Positions 1-7,002 of a DNA stretch of 22,447 bases are shown piece after piece. Under the pieces are notes generated by a model. It saw nothing but the letters and a program-made list of their open reading frames with translations. It was not told where the DNA came from and did no database searches. The position numbers and the translations under genes are program-made. The first letter of the stretch is position 1, and the number at the start of each line of letters is the position of its first letter. Where the stretch lies: positions 1-22,447 of the forward strand of contig JAEWCK010000096.1 in NCBI GenBank assembly GCA_023390675.1, written 5' to 3'. This stretch comes from Pseudomonadota bacterium (GTDB taxonomy: Bacteria; Pseudomonadota; Alphaproteobacteria; Sphingomonadales; Sphingomonadaceae).

Positions 1-1
1 T

Positions 2-376
2 GCCGAGATGGCGACGCTGGTCGAGGGCGTGCGCGACTTCATCGTCGCGCACTACAAGCTCACCGAGCGCGAGGATTCGGAGCTTTGGCGCTATTGCCGG
101 GCCATGGCCGTCCCCGACAGCCTGGCGGAGAAGATCGCGCTGTTCCGCGCCCGCGGAGAAGTCCTGTCGCGCGACGAGGATCTGTTCAAGGAGCCAAACT
201 GGTTCGCGATCCTGTACGGGCAAGGAGTCGTTCCCAGCGGCCACCACGCGCTCGCCGATGCGCTGAGCGGTCAGGAGCTCGAGGCGAACCTTTCCCAGAT
301 CCGCGCGATCGTCCGCCAGCGGGTGGACAGCCTGCCGCCGCACCAGGCGTTTCTCGACGCGATCGTCCGCCGCTAA
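2..376 (+). CDS. Tryptophan 7-halogenase family protein, C-terminal fragment
   Basis: The reading frame is already open at base 2 and gives the last 124 residues of a flavin-dependent tryptophan-halogenase-family protein; such proteins are usually about 500 residues, so the FAD-binding N-terminus lies outside the window. Visible family features are RDFIVAHYKLT near the fragment start, a Trp-rich stretch ending in FAILYGQGVVP at about residues 67-77 of the fragment, and the closing LPPHQAFLDAI. Enzymes of this family use reduced flavin and halide to halogenate an aromatic substrate; in sphingomonads and caulobacters many members sit beside TonB-dependent receptors and their real substrate is unknown. 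A FIH-like cupin gene, a frequent companion of such halogenases, lies about 3 kb away. The family is clear; the substrate is not. Confidence 0.85.
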   Translation, partial: AEMATLVEGVRDFIVAHYKLTEREDSELWRYCRAMAVPDSLAEKIALFRARGEVLSRDEDLFKEPNWFAILYGQGVVPSGHHALADALSGQELEANLSQIRAIVRQRVDSLPPHQAFLDAIVRR

Positions 377-414
377 CCAGTCGCCGTCCCAAGGCTGGAC
401 GCCGTTAACCTTCC

Positions 415-449
415 TTCGCGCTGGCGCGAAAAGTAAACAAATCGTTAAC
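415..449. promoter_or_regulatory. Hairpin and CtrA-like half-sites in the gap before the small membrane gene
   Basis: The 80-nt gap after the halogenase gene holds an inverted repeat (TTCGCGC at 415-421, GCGCGAA at 424-430) and two copies of GTTAAC, at 404-409 and 444-449. The second copy is preceded at the right distance by TAAA (434-437), giving TAAA-N7-TTAAC, one base off the CtrA consensus TTAA-N7-TTAAC. It ends 7 nt before the ATG of the small membrane gene. This is a weak pattern match only; no experimental link is known. Confidence 0.25.
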
Positions 450-456
450 TCGTGGC

Positions 457-627
457 ATGCAAAGCCAGCTCGCCACTCAGGGCTATGCGCCCCGCCGCCA
501 TCCGATCCGCCGCCACGTGCGCATCGCCGTCGCCCGGCAGCGCAAGGCGCGCGACGACAGCGACATGAAGCTCTTCGCGCTGAGCTTCACTGCCTTCTTC
601 GTCTGCTTCTATACCTTCATTCTCTGA
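457..627 (+). CDS. Small single-span membrane protein, unknown function
   Basis: An ATG at 457 opens a 56-residue frame ending at TGA 625-627. The first 36 residues are strongly basic (several RR and RxR groups around residues 13-31); residues 37-56 are hydrophobic (KLFALSFTAFFVCFYTFIL) and would form one membrane segment running to the C-terminus, so the protein looks tail-anchored with a cationic cytoplasmic head. Third codon positions are almost all G or C, as in real genes of this genome. No good ribosome-binding site is seen (only GTGG just upstream). An internal ATG at 565 would leave just the membrane segment. It is convergent with the MFS gene, 13 nt away, with an inverted repeat across the junction. 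I do not recognise a family. Confidence 0.65.
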   Translation: MQSQLATQGYAPRRHPIRRHVRIAVARQRKARDDSDMKLFALSFTAFFVCFYTFIL

Positions 628-644
628 GCGCGGCCGCGCCTCAG
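624..644. terminator. Inverted repeat at the junction of two convergent genes
   Basis: CTGAG, then the perfect 10-bp palindrome CGCGGCCGCG (629-638), then CCTCAG form a near-perfect hairpin with one bulged base. It overlaps the stop codon of the small membrane gene on the plus strand and that of the MFS gene on the minus strand. There is no T-tract on either side, so a role as a bidirectional terminator is a guess from its position. Confidence 0.35.
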
Positions 645-1933
645 GGGATCACGTCCGGCGCGTGCGGCGCGTCTTCGGCCTTGTAGAGCCGCCAGCCGCA
701 CCAGGCCGAGACCAGGCAAAGGATCACCACCACCCAAAGGCATTCGGCAATGCCGACGCCGGGAATGTTGCTGATCCCGAAGATGCCGACCGAGCCGGCG
801 ACCATGAAGCCCGAATTGACGATGTTGTTCGCCGCCACGGTCCGGGCGGTCTGGGATTTCTCCACCGTCGTCGTCAGGAAGGCATAGAGCGGCACCACGA
901 ACATGCCGCCGGTGATCGCGATCAGGATCAGCAGGGCGAGCACGGGCCAGGCGGCGGACATCTGGACGAACTGGAGCGTCTTGATCAGCGGCCCCTCGTG
1001 CACCGGCCAGAGCACCGCCACGAAATAGAAGGCGATCACGAAGATCATCATCGTGAGCACCGATCGCACCGCGTATTTCGCCGAGACATGCCCCTTGAGC
1101 AGCCGGTTGATGATCACCGATCCGATTGCGATGCCTACCGAGAAGATCCCGAGGAACACGCTCGCAACGTCCTTCTGTGCGTGGAAGACGTTCTTGACGA
1201 GCGGCGGGAAAAGCACGCCGAGGACCGCCGCGATCGTCCAGAACACGCTGATCGCGATGATCGCGAGGTAGAGCCGCTTGATGTGCAGCGTCGCCGAGAT
1301 CAGGCGATACGAAGCGCGGAAGATGTTGAAGTCGAGCTCGAGCCTCGTCATCGGCGGCGCGGGCGGGATCTTGAGCGAGGCGAGCCAGCCGGCGACCGCC
1401 ACGCCTACCACTGCAAAGGCCGCGGCATGCGGGCTGATCACCCCGCCGCAGATCGTGCCGCACAGGATCGCGATGTACGTGCCGGCCTCGACCATGCCGG
1501 TGCCGCCCAGCACTTCGTCCTCGCGCAGGTGTTGCGGCAGGATCGCGTATTTGATCGGTCCGAAAAAGGTCGAGTGGATTCCCATGCCGACCAGCGCGAC
1601 GAGCATCAGGTGCAGGCTCTTGAGGAAAATGCCCGTCGCGCCGACGAGCATGATGCCGATCTCGGCCGCCTTGATGATCCGCATGATGCGGGCCTTGTCG
1701 TACGTGTCCGCGAGTTGTCCCGCGAGCGCCGAGAAGAGGAAGAATGGCAGGATGAAGATGCCCGTCGCCAGCGCGCTGAATTGCGTCTCGGCCTCGACCG
1801 AATTGAAAATCTGGTAGGTCGCGAAGAAGATCATCGCGTTCTTGAACAGATTGTCGTTGAACGCGCCCAGGAACTGCGTGACGAACAGCGGCAGGAAACG
1901 GCGCTCCCGCATCAACCCGAGCGCACCGTGCAT
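641..1933 (-). CDS. MFS transporter, lysophospholipid transporter (LplT)-like
   Basis: A 430-residue integral membrane protein of the major facilitator superfamily with about 12 predicted spans. It starts at ATG 1933 with AGGGGAAG just upstream. The N-terminus carries GAFNDN (residues 23-28), then an AGQLADTYDKARIM loop after the second span and FFGPIKYAILP before the fifth; these match the LplT group and the transporter half of fused transporter/acyltransferase/acyl-ACP synthetase proteins. LplT flips lysophospholipids across the inner membrane for re-acylation. No acyltransferase is fused or adjacent here. It is divergent from pgsA, another phospholipid gene, across about 130 nt. The MFS fold is certain; the substrate is inferred from resemblance only. 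Confidence 0.8.
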   Translation of the reverse strand: MHGALGLMRERRFLPLFVTQFLGAFNDNLFKNAMIFFATYQIFNSVEAETQFSALATGIFILPFFLFSALAGQLADTYDKARIMRIIKAAEIGIMLVGATGIFLKSLHLMLVALVGMGIHSTFFGPIKYAILPQHLREDEVLGGTGMVEAGTYIAILCGTICGGVISPHAAAFAVVGVAVAGWLASLKIPPAPPMTRLELDFNIFRASYRLISATLHIKRLYLAIIAISVFWTIAAVLGVLFPPLVKNVFHAQKDVASVFLGIFSVGIAIGSVIINRLLKGHVSAKYAVRSVLTMMIFVIAFYFVAVLWPVHEGPLIKTLQFVQMSAAWPVLALLILIAITGGMFVVPLYAFLTTTVEKSQTARTVAANNIVNSGFMVAGSVGIFGISNIPGVGIAECLWVVVILCLVSAWCGWRLYKAEDAPHAPDVIP

Positions 1934-2063
1934 AGCTTCCCCTGACCCTTAAGCTGCGGATATTTCCGCCAAACGAAGCGCCGGGCATAGCCGAGCGCCG
2001 CCCCGTGCGGCAACGGCTTTCCTGTTTCCAGCGTTGGGGATGGACTGCTACGATTGCACAACG

Positions 2064-2618
2064 ATGCTGACGCTGCCGAACATCCTGACGCTCTCGCGAA
2101 TCCTTGCGCTGCCGCTGCTGGTGGCGTTCCTGTGGTGGCCCGATTGGCGCGCGGGATACGGCATCGCCTTCGTCATCTATGTGCTGATGGGCGTGACCGA
2201 TTATTTCGACGGCTATCTCGCCCGCGCGCAGGGCACCGTCTCGAAACTCGGCGTGTTCCTCGATCCGATCGCCGACAAGATCATGGTCGCTTCGGTGATC
2301 GTCGTGCTCGCGGCCAAGGGCGTGATCTACGAGATCCATGTGATCGCCGCGCTCGTCATCCTTGCGCGCGAGATCGCGGTGTCGGGGCTGCGCGAATTTC
2401 TCGGCGGGCTGCAGGTGTCGCTCCCGGTCTCGCGTCTCGCCAAGTGGAAGACGACGCTCCAGCTTGCCGCGCTCGGGCTGCTGATCCTCGCAGGCGCGCT
2501 GCCCGAATGGCCCTGGGTGCTGACTGCGGGCCTCGTCGCGCTCTGGGGCGCGGCGGCGCTGACGCTGATCACCGGTTGGGATTATCTGCGCGTCGGCCTC
2601 AGCCATATGGACACGTGA
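2064..2618 (+). CDS. pgsA: CDP-diacylglycerol--glycerol-3-phosphate 3-phosphatidyltransferase
   Basis: This 184-residue inner-membrane enzyme transfers the phosphatidyl group from CDP-diacylglycerol to glycerol 3-phosphate, the committed step to phosphatidylglycerol and cardiolipin. The complete CDP-alcohol phosphatidyltransferase motif is present: D46-x2-D49-G50-x2-A53-R54-x8-G63-x3-D67-x3-D71. About five or six hydrophobic spans follow the usual plan. I chose ATG 2064 because the protein then opens MLTLPNILTLSR, the normal N-terminus for this family; in-frame ATG 2040 and TTG 2034 would add residues without similarity. No Shine-Dalgarno is seen before 2064; TACGAT at 2049-2054 could be a -10 element for a very short leader. 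The stop overlaps the moaD start by one base (TGATG), implying translational coupling. Confidence 0.93.
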   Translation: MLTLPNILTLSRILALPLLVAFLWWPDWRAGYGIAFVIYVLMGVTDYFDGYLARAQGTVSKLGVFLDPIADKIMVASVIVVLAAKGVIYEIHVIAALVILAREIAVSGLREFLGGLQVSLPVSRLAKWKTTLQLAALGLLILAGALPEWPWVLTAGLVALWGAAALTLITGWDYLRVGLSHMDT

Positions 2619-2869
2619 TGGACCTGCTCTACTTCGCCTGGGTCCGCGAGAGGATCGGGACGGGGCATGAGCAGCTCGATCCGCCAGCGGCCGTGCGCAA
2701 CGTCGCCGATCTGATCTGCTGGCTCGCCGGGCGCAGCCCCGGCCATGCCGCGGCGCTCGAAGATCCCGCGAAGCTCCGCGCCGCGATCGACCAGAAGTTC
2801 GTGGCGCTCGACGCCTTGCTCGGCGATGCGCGCGAGGTCGCGATCTTTCCGCCGGTGACGGGGGGATGA
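2618..2869 (+). CDS. moaD: Molybdopterin synthase small subunit MoaD
   Basis: An 83-residue ubiquitin-fold sulfur carrier. Its C-terminal Gly-Gly (VTGG) is the residue pair that is adenylated by MoeB and converted to a thiocarboxylate, then donates sulfur to precursor Z in the MoaD-MoaE complex. The length is typical and the sequence begins MDLLYFAWVRE, as expected for the first beta strand. The start ATG 2618 overlaps the pgsA stop by one base, and its own stop overlaps moaE by four bases (ATGA), so pgsA, moaD and moaE are probably one translationally coupled operon. The pairing with a phospholipid gene looks like co-transcription rather than shared function. Confidence 0.95.
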   Translation: MDLLYFAWVRERIGTGHEQLDPPAAVRNVADLICWLAGRSPGHAAALEDPAKLRAAIDQKFVALDALLGDAREVAIFPPVTGG

Positions 2870-3303
2870 TCCGCGTCTCGATCGACGCGGCGCCGATCGA
2901 GCTCGGCGTGGAAGTGGCGGCGCTCGAGGAGCGCGGTGCGGGAGCGGTCGCGACTTTCACGGGCGTGGTGCGCGGCAATGGCGGCGTCACCGCGCTCGAA
3001 CTCGAACATTATCCCGGCATGACCGAAGGCGCGCTGATCGGCCTCGCCGAAGCCGCCAGCGAGCGCTGGAACCTGCTCGGCGTGACGATCGTCCACCGCA
3101 TCGGCCGCATGGAGGTGGGCGAGCGCATCGTCTTCGTCGGCACTGCCGCGCAGCACCGCCGCGAAGCGCTCGACGCCTGCGCCTTCCTGATCGACCGGCT
3201 CAAGACCGACGCCCCCTTCTGGAAGCGCGAGCATCTGGGCGAGAGAAGCCGCTGGGTGGACGCACGTGCGAGCGACGTCGAAGCCGCAACGCGCTGGGCC
3301 TAG
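2866..3303 (+). CDS. moaE: Molybdopterin synthase catalytic subunit MoaE
   Basis: A 145-residue catalytic subunit that adds two sulfurs, delivered by MoaD thiocarboxylate, to cyclic pyranopterin monophosphate to make molybdopterin in the cytoplasm. Conserved stretches are EHYPGM (47-52), HRIG (77-80) and KTDAPFWK; Lys113 and Lys120 have the same seven-residue spacing as the two catalytic lysines of the E. coli enzyme. The ATG at 2866 lies inside the moaD stop (ATGA). At the other end its TAG (3301-3303) interlocks with the stop of the opposite-strand cupin gene through the palindrome CTAG. Confidence 0.95.
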   Translation: MIRVSIDAAPIELGVEVAALEERGAGAVATFTGVVRGNGGVTALELEHYPGMTEGALIGLAEAASERWNLLGVTIVHRIGRMEVGERIVFVGTAAQHRREALDACAFLIDRLKTDAPFWKREHLGERSRWVDARASDVEAATRWA

Positions 3304-4295
3304 CCCGCCAGGGTCTTCGCCAGCGACTGCCGCAGCCCGCGCTTCGCCGCGTCGTCGAGCCGGCCAAGACCGCCCTGCCGCTCCGTGGGAACATGCGCCA
3401 TCGGATCGCCATGCACGCGGAACACGAACTGGTCGAACATCGCCCGCCATGCCCGCCGCTGGTCGTCCGGCAGGTCGCGGATCGCGAGCAGCCCGAGCAG
3501 CATCGCATCGAGCGGATGCTCGGGCTGCGCGACCTCGCCCCACCAGTAATTCACCAGCAGGTTGAACGCATCGAGCGAGCGGACGTGGTGCCACCACATA
3601 TAGGGGATGTAGATCGCGTCCCCCGGCGCGAGCTCGGCCGATTGCACGGCTGCCATCGCCTGCGGGAAGTTGGGGAAACGATCGAGATCGGGCGCGTCGA
3701 AATCGACCAGGCTCACCGGCGCGCCCGCGGGGGTGAACTCGTACGGGCCGATATGGAGATTGCCGACCTGCTCGGGCGGAAACAAGGTAAAGCGCCGCCG
3801 CCCCGCCACCACGCAGGCGATGTTGCGCGCCATGTCGTAATGCGCCGCGACGATCACGCGATTGCCCAGCCACATGCGCGGGGCGGCCGCCTCGTCGAGC
3901 AGATCCATCCGATTTTCGGCGGCGAAGCCCGGAAGCACGTCCCGGATCGCGAGGCCCTGCGCGGCGATCGCGGGCGAGTCCGCCTCCTCGCGCCCGCGCA
4001 CCAGTCGCTCGACCACCGTCGCCAGCGTGGGGCGGCGCGTCTGGAAATTGAGCCCGGTCAGGTCGTCATTGTAGAACAGCCGCCCGCCGCTCCCGGGCGC
4101 TGCGATCAGCGCGTCACAGCCCGCCGAAAGATCGAAGCGGCCGAGATATTCCGCAATGTCGTGCGCCTGCACCGCGGGCCAGTCTGCCACCACACCGCGC
4201 AGCACCGCAGGCTCGCCGAGCGGCGCGATTTCGTCGTCGAACCGCGCGCGGTCCACGTCCCGCCACTCGCGGATGGGTTGGGGGTCAGGAAGCAT
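3300..4295 (-). CDS. Cupin-like (JmjC/FIH-type) Fe(II)/2-oxoglutarate oxygenase family protein
   Basis: A 331-residue protein resembling the FIH/JmjC branch of the cupins (cupin_8 family). The facial triad is visible: H152-x-D154 in AAHYDMARN and the distal histidine in PYMWWHHVRS (H236/H237; H237 matches the iron ligand of human FIH). The stretch GDAIYIPYMWWHHVRS is very close to the FIH strand. Such proteins would hydroxylate a protein or small molecule using iron and 2-oxoglutarate. Sphingomonad and caulobacter relatives are often encoded beside tryptophan halogenases and TonB-dependent receptors; the halogenase end at base 1 fits this, but the two are not adjacent here. A 14-bp palindrome lies 24 nt before the start. 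Substrate unknown. Confidence 0.82.
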   Translation of the reverse strand: MLPDPQPIREWRDVDRARFDDEIAPLGEPAVLRGVVADWPAVQAHDIAEYLGRFDLSAGCDALIAAPGSGGRLFYNDDLTGLNFQTRRPTLATVVERLVRGREEADSPAIAAQGLAIRDVLPGFAAENRMDLLDEAAAPRMWLGNRVIVAAHYDMARNIACVVAGRRRFTLFPPEQVGNLHIGPYEFTPAGAPVSLVDFDAPDLDRFPNFPQAMAAVQSAELAPGDAIYIPYMWWHHVRSLDAFNLLVNYWWGEVAQPEHPLDAMLLGLLAIRDLPDDQRRAWRAMFDQFVFRVHGDPMAHVPTERQGGLGRLDDAAKRGLRQSLAKTLAG

Positions 4296-4318
4296 GCGGT
4301 TGCAAGCATAGCGCGGCT

Positions 4319-4332
4319 TTTCACGCGTGAAA
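4319..4332. promoter_or_regulatory. 14-bp perfect palindrome before the cupin gene, operator-like
   Basis: TTTCACGCGTGAAA is a perfect palindrome in the 48-nt gap between oxyR and the cupin gene, 24 nt before the cupin ATG. A possible minus-strand -10 element TATGCT lies at 4305-4310, so the palindrome would sit over the -35 region, a usual place for a LacI- or TetR-type operator. There is no T-tract, which argues against a terminator. No regulator has been identified. Confidence 0.4.
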
Positions 4333-4343
4333 GCGCCAAGCCG

Positions 4344-5267
4344 TCACGCCGCGTGATCGAGCAGTGCGAAGCCCGCCTTGGCGAGCATATCCGCGAGCAG
4401 GCGGAAGTCGCGCTCGCGCGGGGAAGCCTTGCGCCACACCAACGCGATGTGCCGCGCCGCATTCTCGGCGTCGAGCGGCCGCGCGGTCACCTGCGTGTGC
4501 TCGAGGATGCCGGCGTCCACCGCCATCTCGGGCAGCATCGTCACGCCGAGGCCATTGTCGACCATCTGGACCATCGTATGGAGCGACGTGCCGAGCATCG
4601 TCGCCTCGGCGCGCAGCTCGGGGCGGTTGCACGCCGCCAGCGCATGGTCCTTCAGGCAATGCCCGTCCTCGAGCATCAGCAGTCGCGTCTCGTCGATCAG
4701 CGCGGGGCGGATCGTCGGGGTCGGGTCCATCTCGCCGTTGTGGAAGGCGACGAAAAGCCGGTCGTCGAACAGCCGCGCGACCTCGACGTCGCCGCACGCA
4801 TAGGGGAGCGCCAGCAGCACGCAATCGACGCGGCCATGGTGGAGCCCTTCGCATGCCTGGCCGCTGGTCTCTTCGCGGAGATAGAGCTTCAGGTCCGGAT
4901 AGTCCTTGCGCAGCCGCGGCAGCACACGCGGCAGCAGGAAAGGCGCAATCGTCGGGATCACGCTCATCCGCATCTCGCCCGACAAGGGACGGCCGGCGGC
5001 GCGGGCGAGGTCGCCCAGCTCGTCGGCCTCGCGCAGCACGCGCCGCGCCTTGGCGACGATCGCCTCGCCGAGCGGCGTGAAGCGCACCACGCGGCGCGTG
5101 CGCTCGACCAGCACCACGCCGATCAGCGTCTCCAGCTCGCGAATTCCTGCCGACAGCGTCGACTGGGTGACGAAGCAGCTCTCCGCCGCGCGGCCGAAAT
5201 GCCCCGAATCGTGCAGCGCGACGAGGTACTGGAGCTGCTTGAGCGTCGGGAGATAGGTCTGCGCCAC
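4344..5267 (-). CDS. oxyR: Hydrogen peroxide-sensing LysR-type regulator OxyR
   Basis: A 307-residue LysR-type regulator. An N-terminal winged helix-turn-helix (about residues 5-65; FGRAAESCFVTQSTLSAGIR is the recognition region) precedes a two-lobed sensor domain. The key point is C204 and C213 in DGHCLKDHALAAC, nine residues apart like Cys199 and Cys208 of E. coli OxyR, which form the peroxide-induced disulfide. ATG 5267 gives MAQTYLPTLKQLQYLVAL, the normal OxyR start. It lies downstream of ahpC and ahpF on the same strand, so its targets are next to it. A hairpin terminator separates it from ahpF, and it has a plausible promoter of its own with a CTAT/ATAG palindrome at the start point, suggesting autoregulation. 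Confidence 0.93.
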   Translation of the reverse strand: MAQTYLPTLKQLQYLVALHDSGHFGRAAESCFVTQSTLSAGIRELETLIGVVLVERTRRVVRFTPLGEAIVAKARRVLREADELGDLARAAGRPLSGEMRMSVIPTIAPFLLPRVLPRLRKDYPDLKLYLREETSGQACEGLHHGRVDCVLLALPYACGDVEVARLFDDRLFVAFHNGEMDPTPTIRPALIDETRLLMLEDGHCLKDHALAACNRPELRAEATMLGTSLHTMVQMVDNGLGVTMLPEMAVDAGILEHTQVTARPLDAENAARHIALVWRKASPRERDFRLLADMLAKAGFALLDHAA

Positions 5268-5276
5268 TTATCGCCT

Positions 5277-5323
5277 CTATCGATGGATAGCGCTGTATAT
5301 AGTGAGCGGGCGATTTTTCCCAA
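5277..5323 (-). promoter_or_regulatory. Predicted oxyR promoter with palindrome at the start point
   Basis: On the minus strand TTGGGA (5323-5318), a 16-nt spacer and TATATA (5301-5296) make a reasonable housekeeping promoter with a start near 5289. The imperfect 14-nt repeat CTATCGATGGATAG (5277-5290) lies over that start, 10 nt before the oxyR ATG. CTAT and ATAG are the half-site letters of the E. coli OxyR consensus, although the spacing here is not the standard N7. Autorepression is inferred only from position. Confidence 0.4.
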
Positions 5324-5349
5324 CCTAAACTCCCTTCCCTGGAAGGGAG
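5322..5349 (-). terminator. Hairpin terminator after ahpF
   Basis: Reading on the minus strand, CTCCCTTC and GAAGGGAG form an 8-bp perfect stem with loop CAGG (5330-5349), followed by TTTAGGTT. It begins about 10 nt after the ahpF stop. The T-run is short and broken, so termination may be partial. Similar CTCCCTTCC/GGAAGGGAG palindromes are common between genes in sphingomonads, so it could also be one copy of an intergenic repeat family. Confidence 0.6.
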
Positions 5350-5358
5350 GGGGAGAAG

Positions 5359-6933
5359 TTAAGCCGCCTCCTCCAGCTCCGCCGGCAACCGGATCAGATA
5401 GTCGAATGCCGAGAGCGCCGCGGTCGAGCCCGCGCCCATCGCGATCACGATCTGCTTGTACGGCACGGTCGTGGCGTCGCCCGCCGCGAAGATGCCCCTT
5501 TGCGAGGTTTCCCCGCGCGCATCGATCTCGATCTCGCCGCGGCCCGACAGCGCGATGCTGTCCTTGAGCCACTCGGTGTTCGGCACCAGCCCGATCTGGA
5601 CGAAAATGCCTTCGAGCGCGACTTCGTGCTCGGTGCCGTGGTTGCGGTCCTTGTACTTGAGCCCGGTGAGCTTCTCGCCGTCGCCGAACACTTCGGTGGT
5701 GAGCGCCGAAGTGATCACCGTGACGTTGGGCAGGCTGCCGAGCTTGCGCTGGAGCACCGCGTCGGCGCGGAGCTGGCTGTCATATTCGATCAGCGTCACG
5801 TGCGCGACCAGGCCCGCGAGGTCGATCGCCGCCTCGACGCCCGAATTGCCGCCGCCGATGACCGCGACGCGTTTGCCCTTGAACAGCGGCCCGTCGCAGT
5901 GCGGGCAATAGGTCACGCCCTTGTTGCGATATTCCTCCTCGCCGGGCACGCCCATCTGCCGCCAGCGCGCGCCGGTCGAGAGGATCACCGTGCGCGCCTT
6001 GAGGCTTGCGCCGCTCGCCAGCCCGACTTCGTGGAGGCCGCCTTCGTACTGCGCCGGCGCCAGCTTGCTTGCGCGCTGGTGGTTCATGATGTCGACGTCG
6101 TAGTCCTTGACGTGCTGCTCGAGATGCGCGGCGAGCTTCGGCCCTTCGGTGTGGCTCACCGAGATGAAATTCTCGATCGCCATCGTGTCTAGCACCTGCC
6201 CCCCGAAGCGCTCGGCGACGATGCCGGTGCGGATGCCCTTGCGCGCGGCATAGATCGCCGCTGCCGCGCCCGCGGGGCCGCCGCCGATGACGAGCACGTC
6301 GAACGGCTCCTTCGCAGTGATCTTCGCCGCAGTCCGCGTCTGTGCGCCCGTATCGATCTTCGCCACGATCTGCTCGAGCTCCATCCGGCCCGAAGCGAAC
6401 GGCTCGCCGTTGAGGAACACGGTCGGCACCGCCATCACCTTGCGCGCCTCGACTTCGTCCTTGAACAGCCCGCCGTCGATCGCAGTGTGGCTGATGCGCG
6501 GATTGAGCACTGCCATCAGATTGAGCGCCTGCACCACGTCCGGGCAATTCTGGCACGAGAGCGAGAAATAGGTCTCGAAGGCGAAGTCGCCGTCGAGGTT
6601 CCTGACCTGCTCGATCAGCTCCTGCGCGGCCTTGCTCGGGTGCCCGCCGACCTGGAGCAGCGCGAGGACCAGCGAGGTGAATTCGTGCCCCATCGGCAGC
6701 CCGGCGAAACGCACGCCGATGTCGGTACCCTTGCGCCGGATGAGGAAGCTCGGCTTGCGCGCGTCGTCGCCGGTGGACACTTCGATCCTGTCAGAGAGCG
6801 CCGCGATCTCGTTCAGAAGGCGCTCCAGCTCGCGGCTCTTCGCGCTGTCATCTAGCGAGGCGACGAGCTCGATCGGCTCGCGGATGTTCACGAGGTAGGT
6901 CTTGAGCTGCTGAGTCAGATTGGCGTCGAGCAC
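5359..6933 (-). CDS. ahpF: Alkyl hydroperoxide reductase subunit F (NADH-dependent peroxiredoxin reductase)
   Basis: A 524-residue flavoprotein that passes electrons from NADH via FAD and two dithiol centres to AhpC. Domain order: tandem thioredoxin folds with redox pair CQNC (C127, C130), an FAD-binding motif VIGGGPAGAAAA at about 215, the second redox pair CPHC (C343, C346), an NAD-binding motif VIGGGNSGVEAA at about 358, and a closing FAD stretch GIFAAGDATTVPYKQ. I chose GTG 6933: AGGAG lies 8 nt before it and the protein then starts VLDANLTQQLKTYL, as AhpF does; the open frame runs further upstream without similarity. It follows ahpC across 95 nt containing two hairpins, the second with a T-tract, so ahpF is probably transcribed by read-through from the ahpC promoter. 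Confidence 0.97.
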   Translation of the reverse strand: MLDANLTQQLKTYLVNIREPIELVASLDDSAKSRELERLLNEIAALSDRIEVSTGDDARKPSFLIRRKGTDIGVRFAGLPMGHEFTSLVLALLQVGGHPSKAAQELIEQVRNLDGDFAFETYFSLSCQNCPDVVQALNLMAVLNPRISHTAIDGGLFKDEVEARKVMAVPTVFLNGEPFASGRMELEQIVAKIDTGAQTRTAAKITAKEPFDVLVIGGGPAGAAAAIYAARKGIRTGIVAERFGGQVLDTMAIENFISVSHTEGPKLAAHLEQHVKDYDVDIMNHQRASKLAPAQYEGGLHEVGLASGASLKARTVILSTGARWRQMGVPGEEEYRNKGVTYCPHCDGPLFKGKRVAVIGGGNSGVEAAIDLAGLVAHVTLIEYDSQLRADAVLQRKLGSLPNVTVITSALTTEVFGDGEKLTGLKYKDRNHGTEHEVALEGIFVQIGLVPNTEWLKDSIALSGRGEIEIDARGETSQRGIFAAGDATTVPYKQIVIAMGAGSTAALSAFDYLIRLPAELEEAA

Positions 6934-6946
6934 GCGCGATACTCCT

Positions 6947-6996
6947 GAAAACAAAACGGCCCGGGACGGAAAGAGGGGGAGGACCGTCCCGGGCCG
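6947..6996 (-). terminator. Strong hairpin terminator or attenuator between ahpC and ahpF
   Basis: On the minus strand CGGCCCGGGACGG (6996-6984) pairs perfectly over 13 bp with CCGTCCCGGGCCG (6969-6957); the loop is 14 nt and pyrimidine-rich, and TTTTGTTTT follows (to 6947). This is a textbook intrinsic terminator, yet it ends just before the AGGAG of ahpF. It probably lets only part of transcription continue from ahpC into ahpF. Confidence 0.85.
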
Positions 6997-7002
6997 CCAT
7001 GG

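Noticed and set aside
609..2990. 793-residue minus-strand open frame
   Set aside because: It is antisense to pgsA-moaD and out of frame with the MFS gene; the translation is Arg-rich and low in structure, as expected for a high-GC shadow frame.
3064..3088. GGAAC strings inside genes (for example in moaE) as EcfG promoters
   Set aside because: They lie within coding sequence and none I checked has CGTT at 16-17 nt.
3393..5567. 724-residue plus-strand open frame
   Set aside because: It lies antisense to the cupin gene, oxyR and the end of ahpF, which have clear family motifs; its composition (His, Arg, Glu rich) is a shadow pattern.
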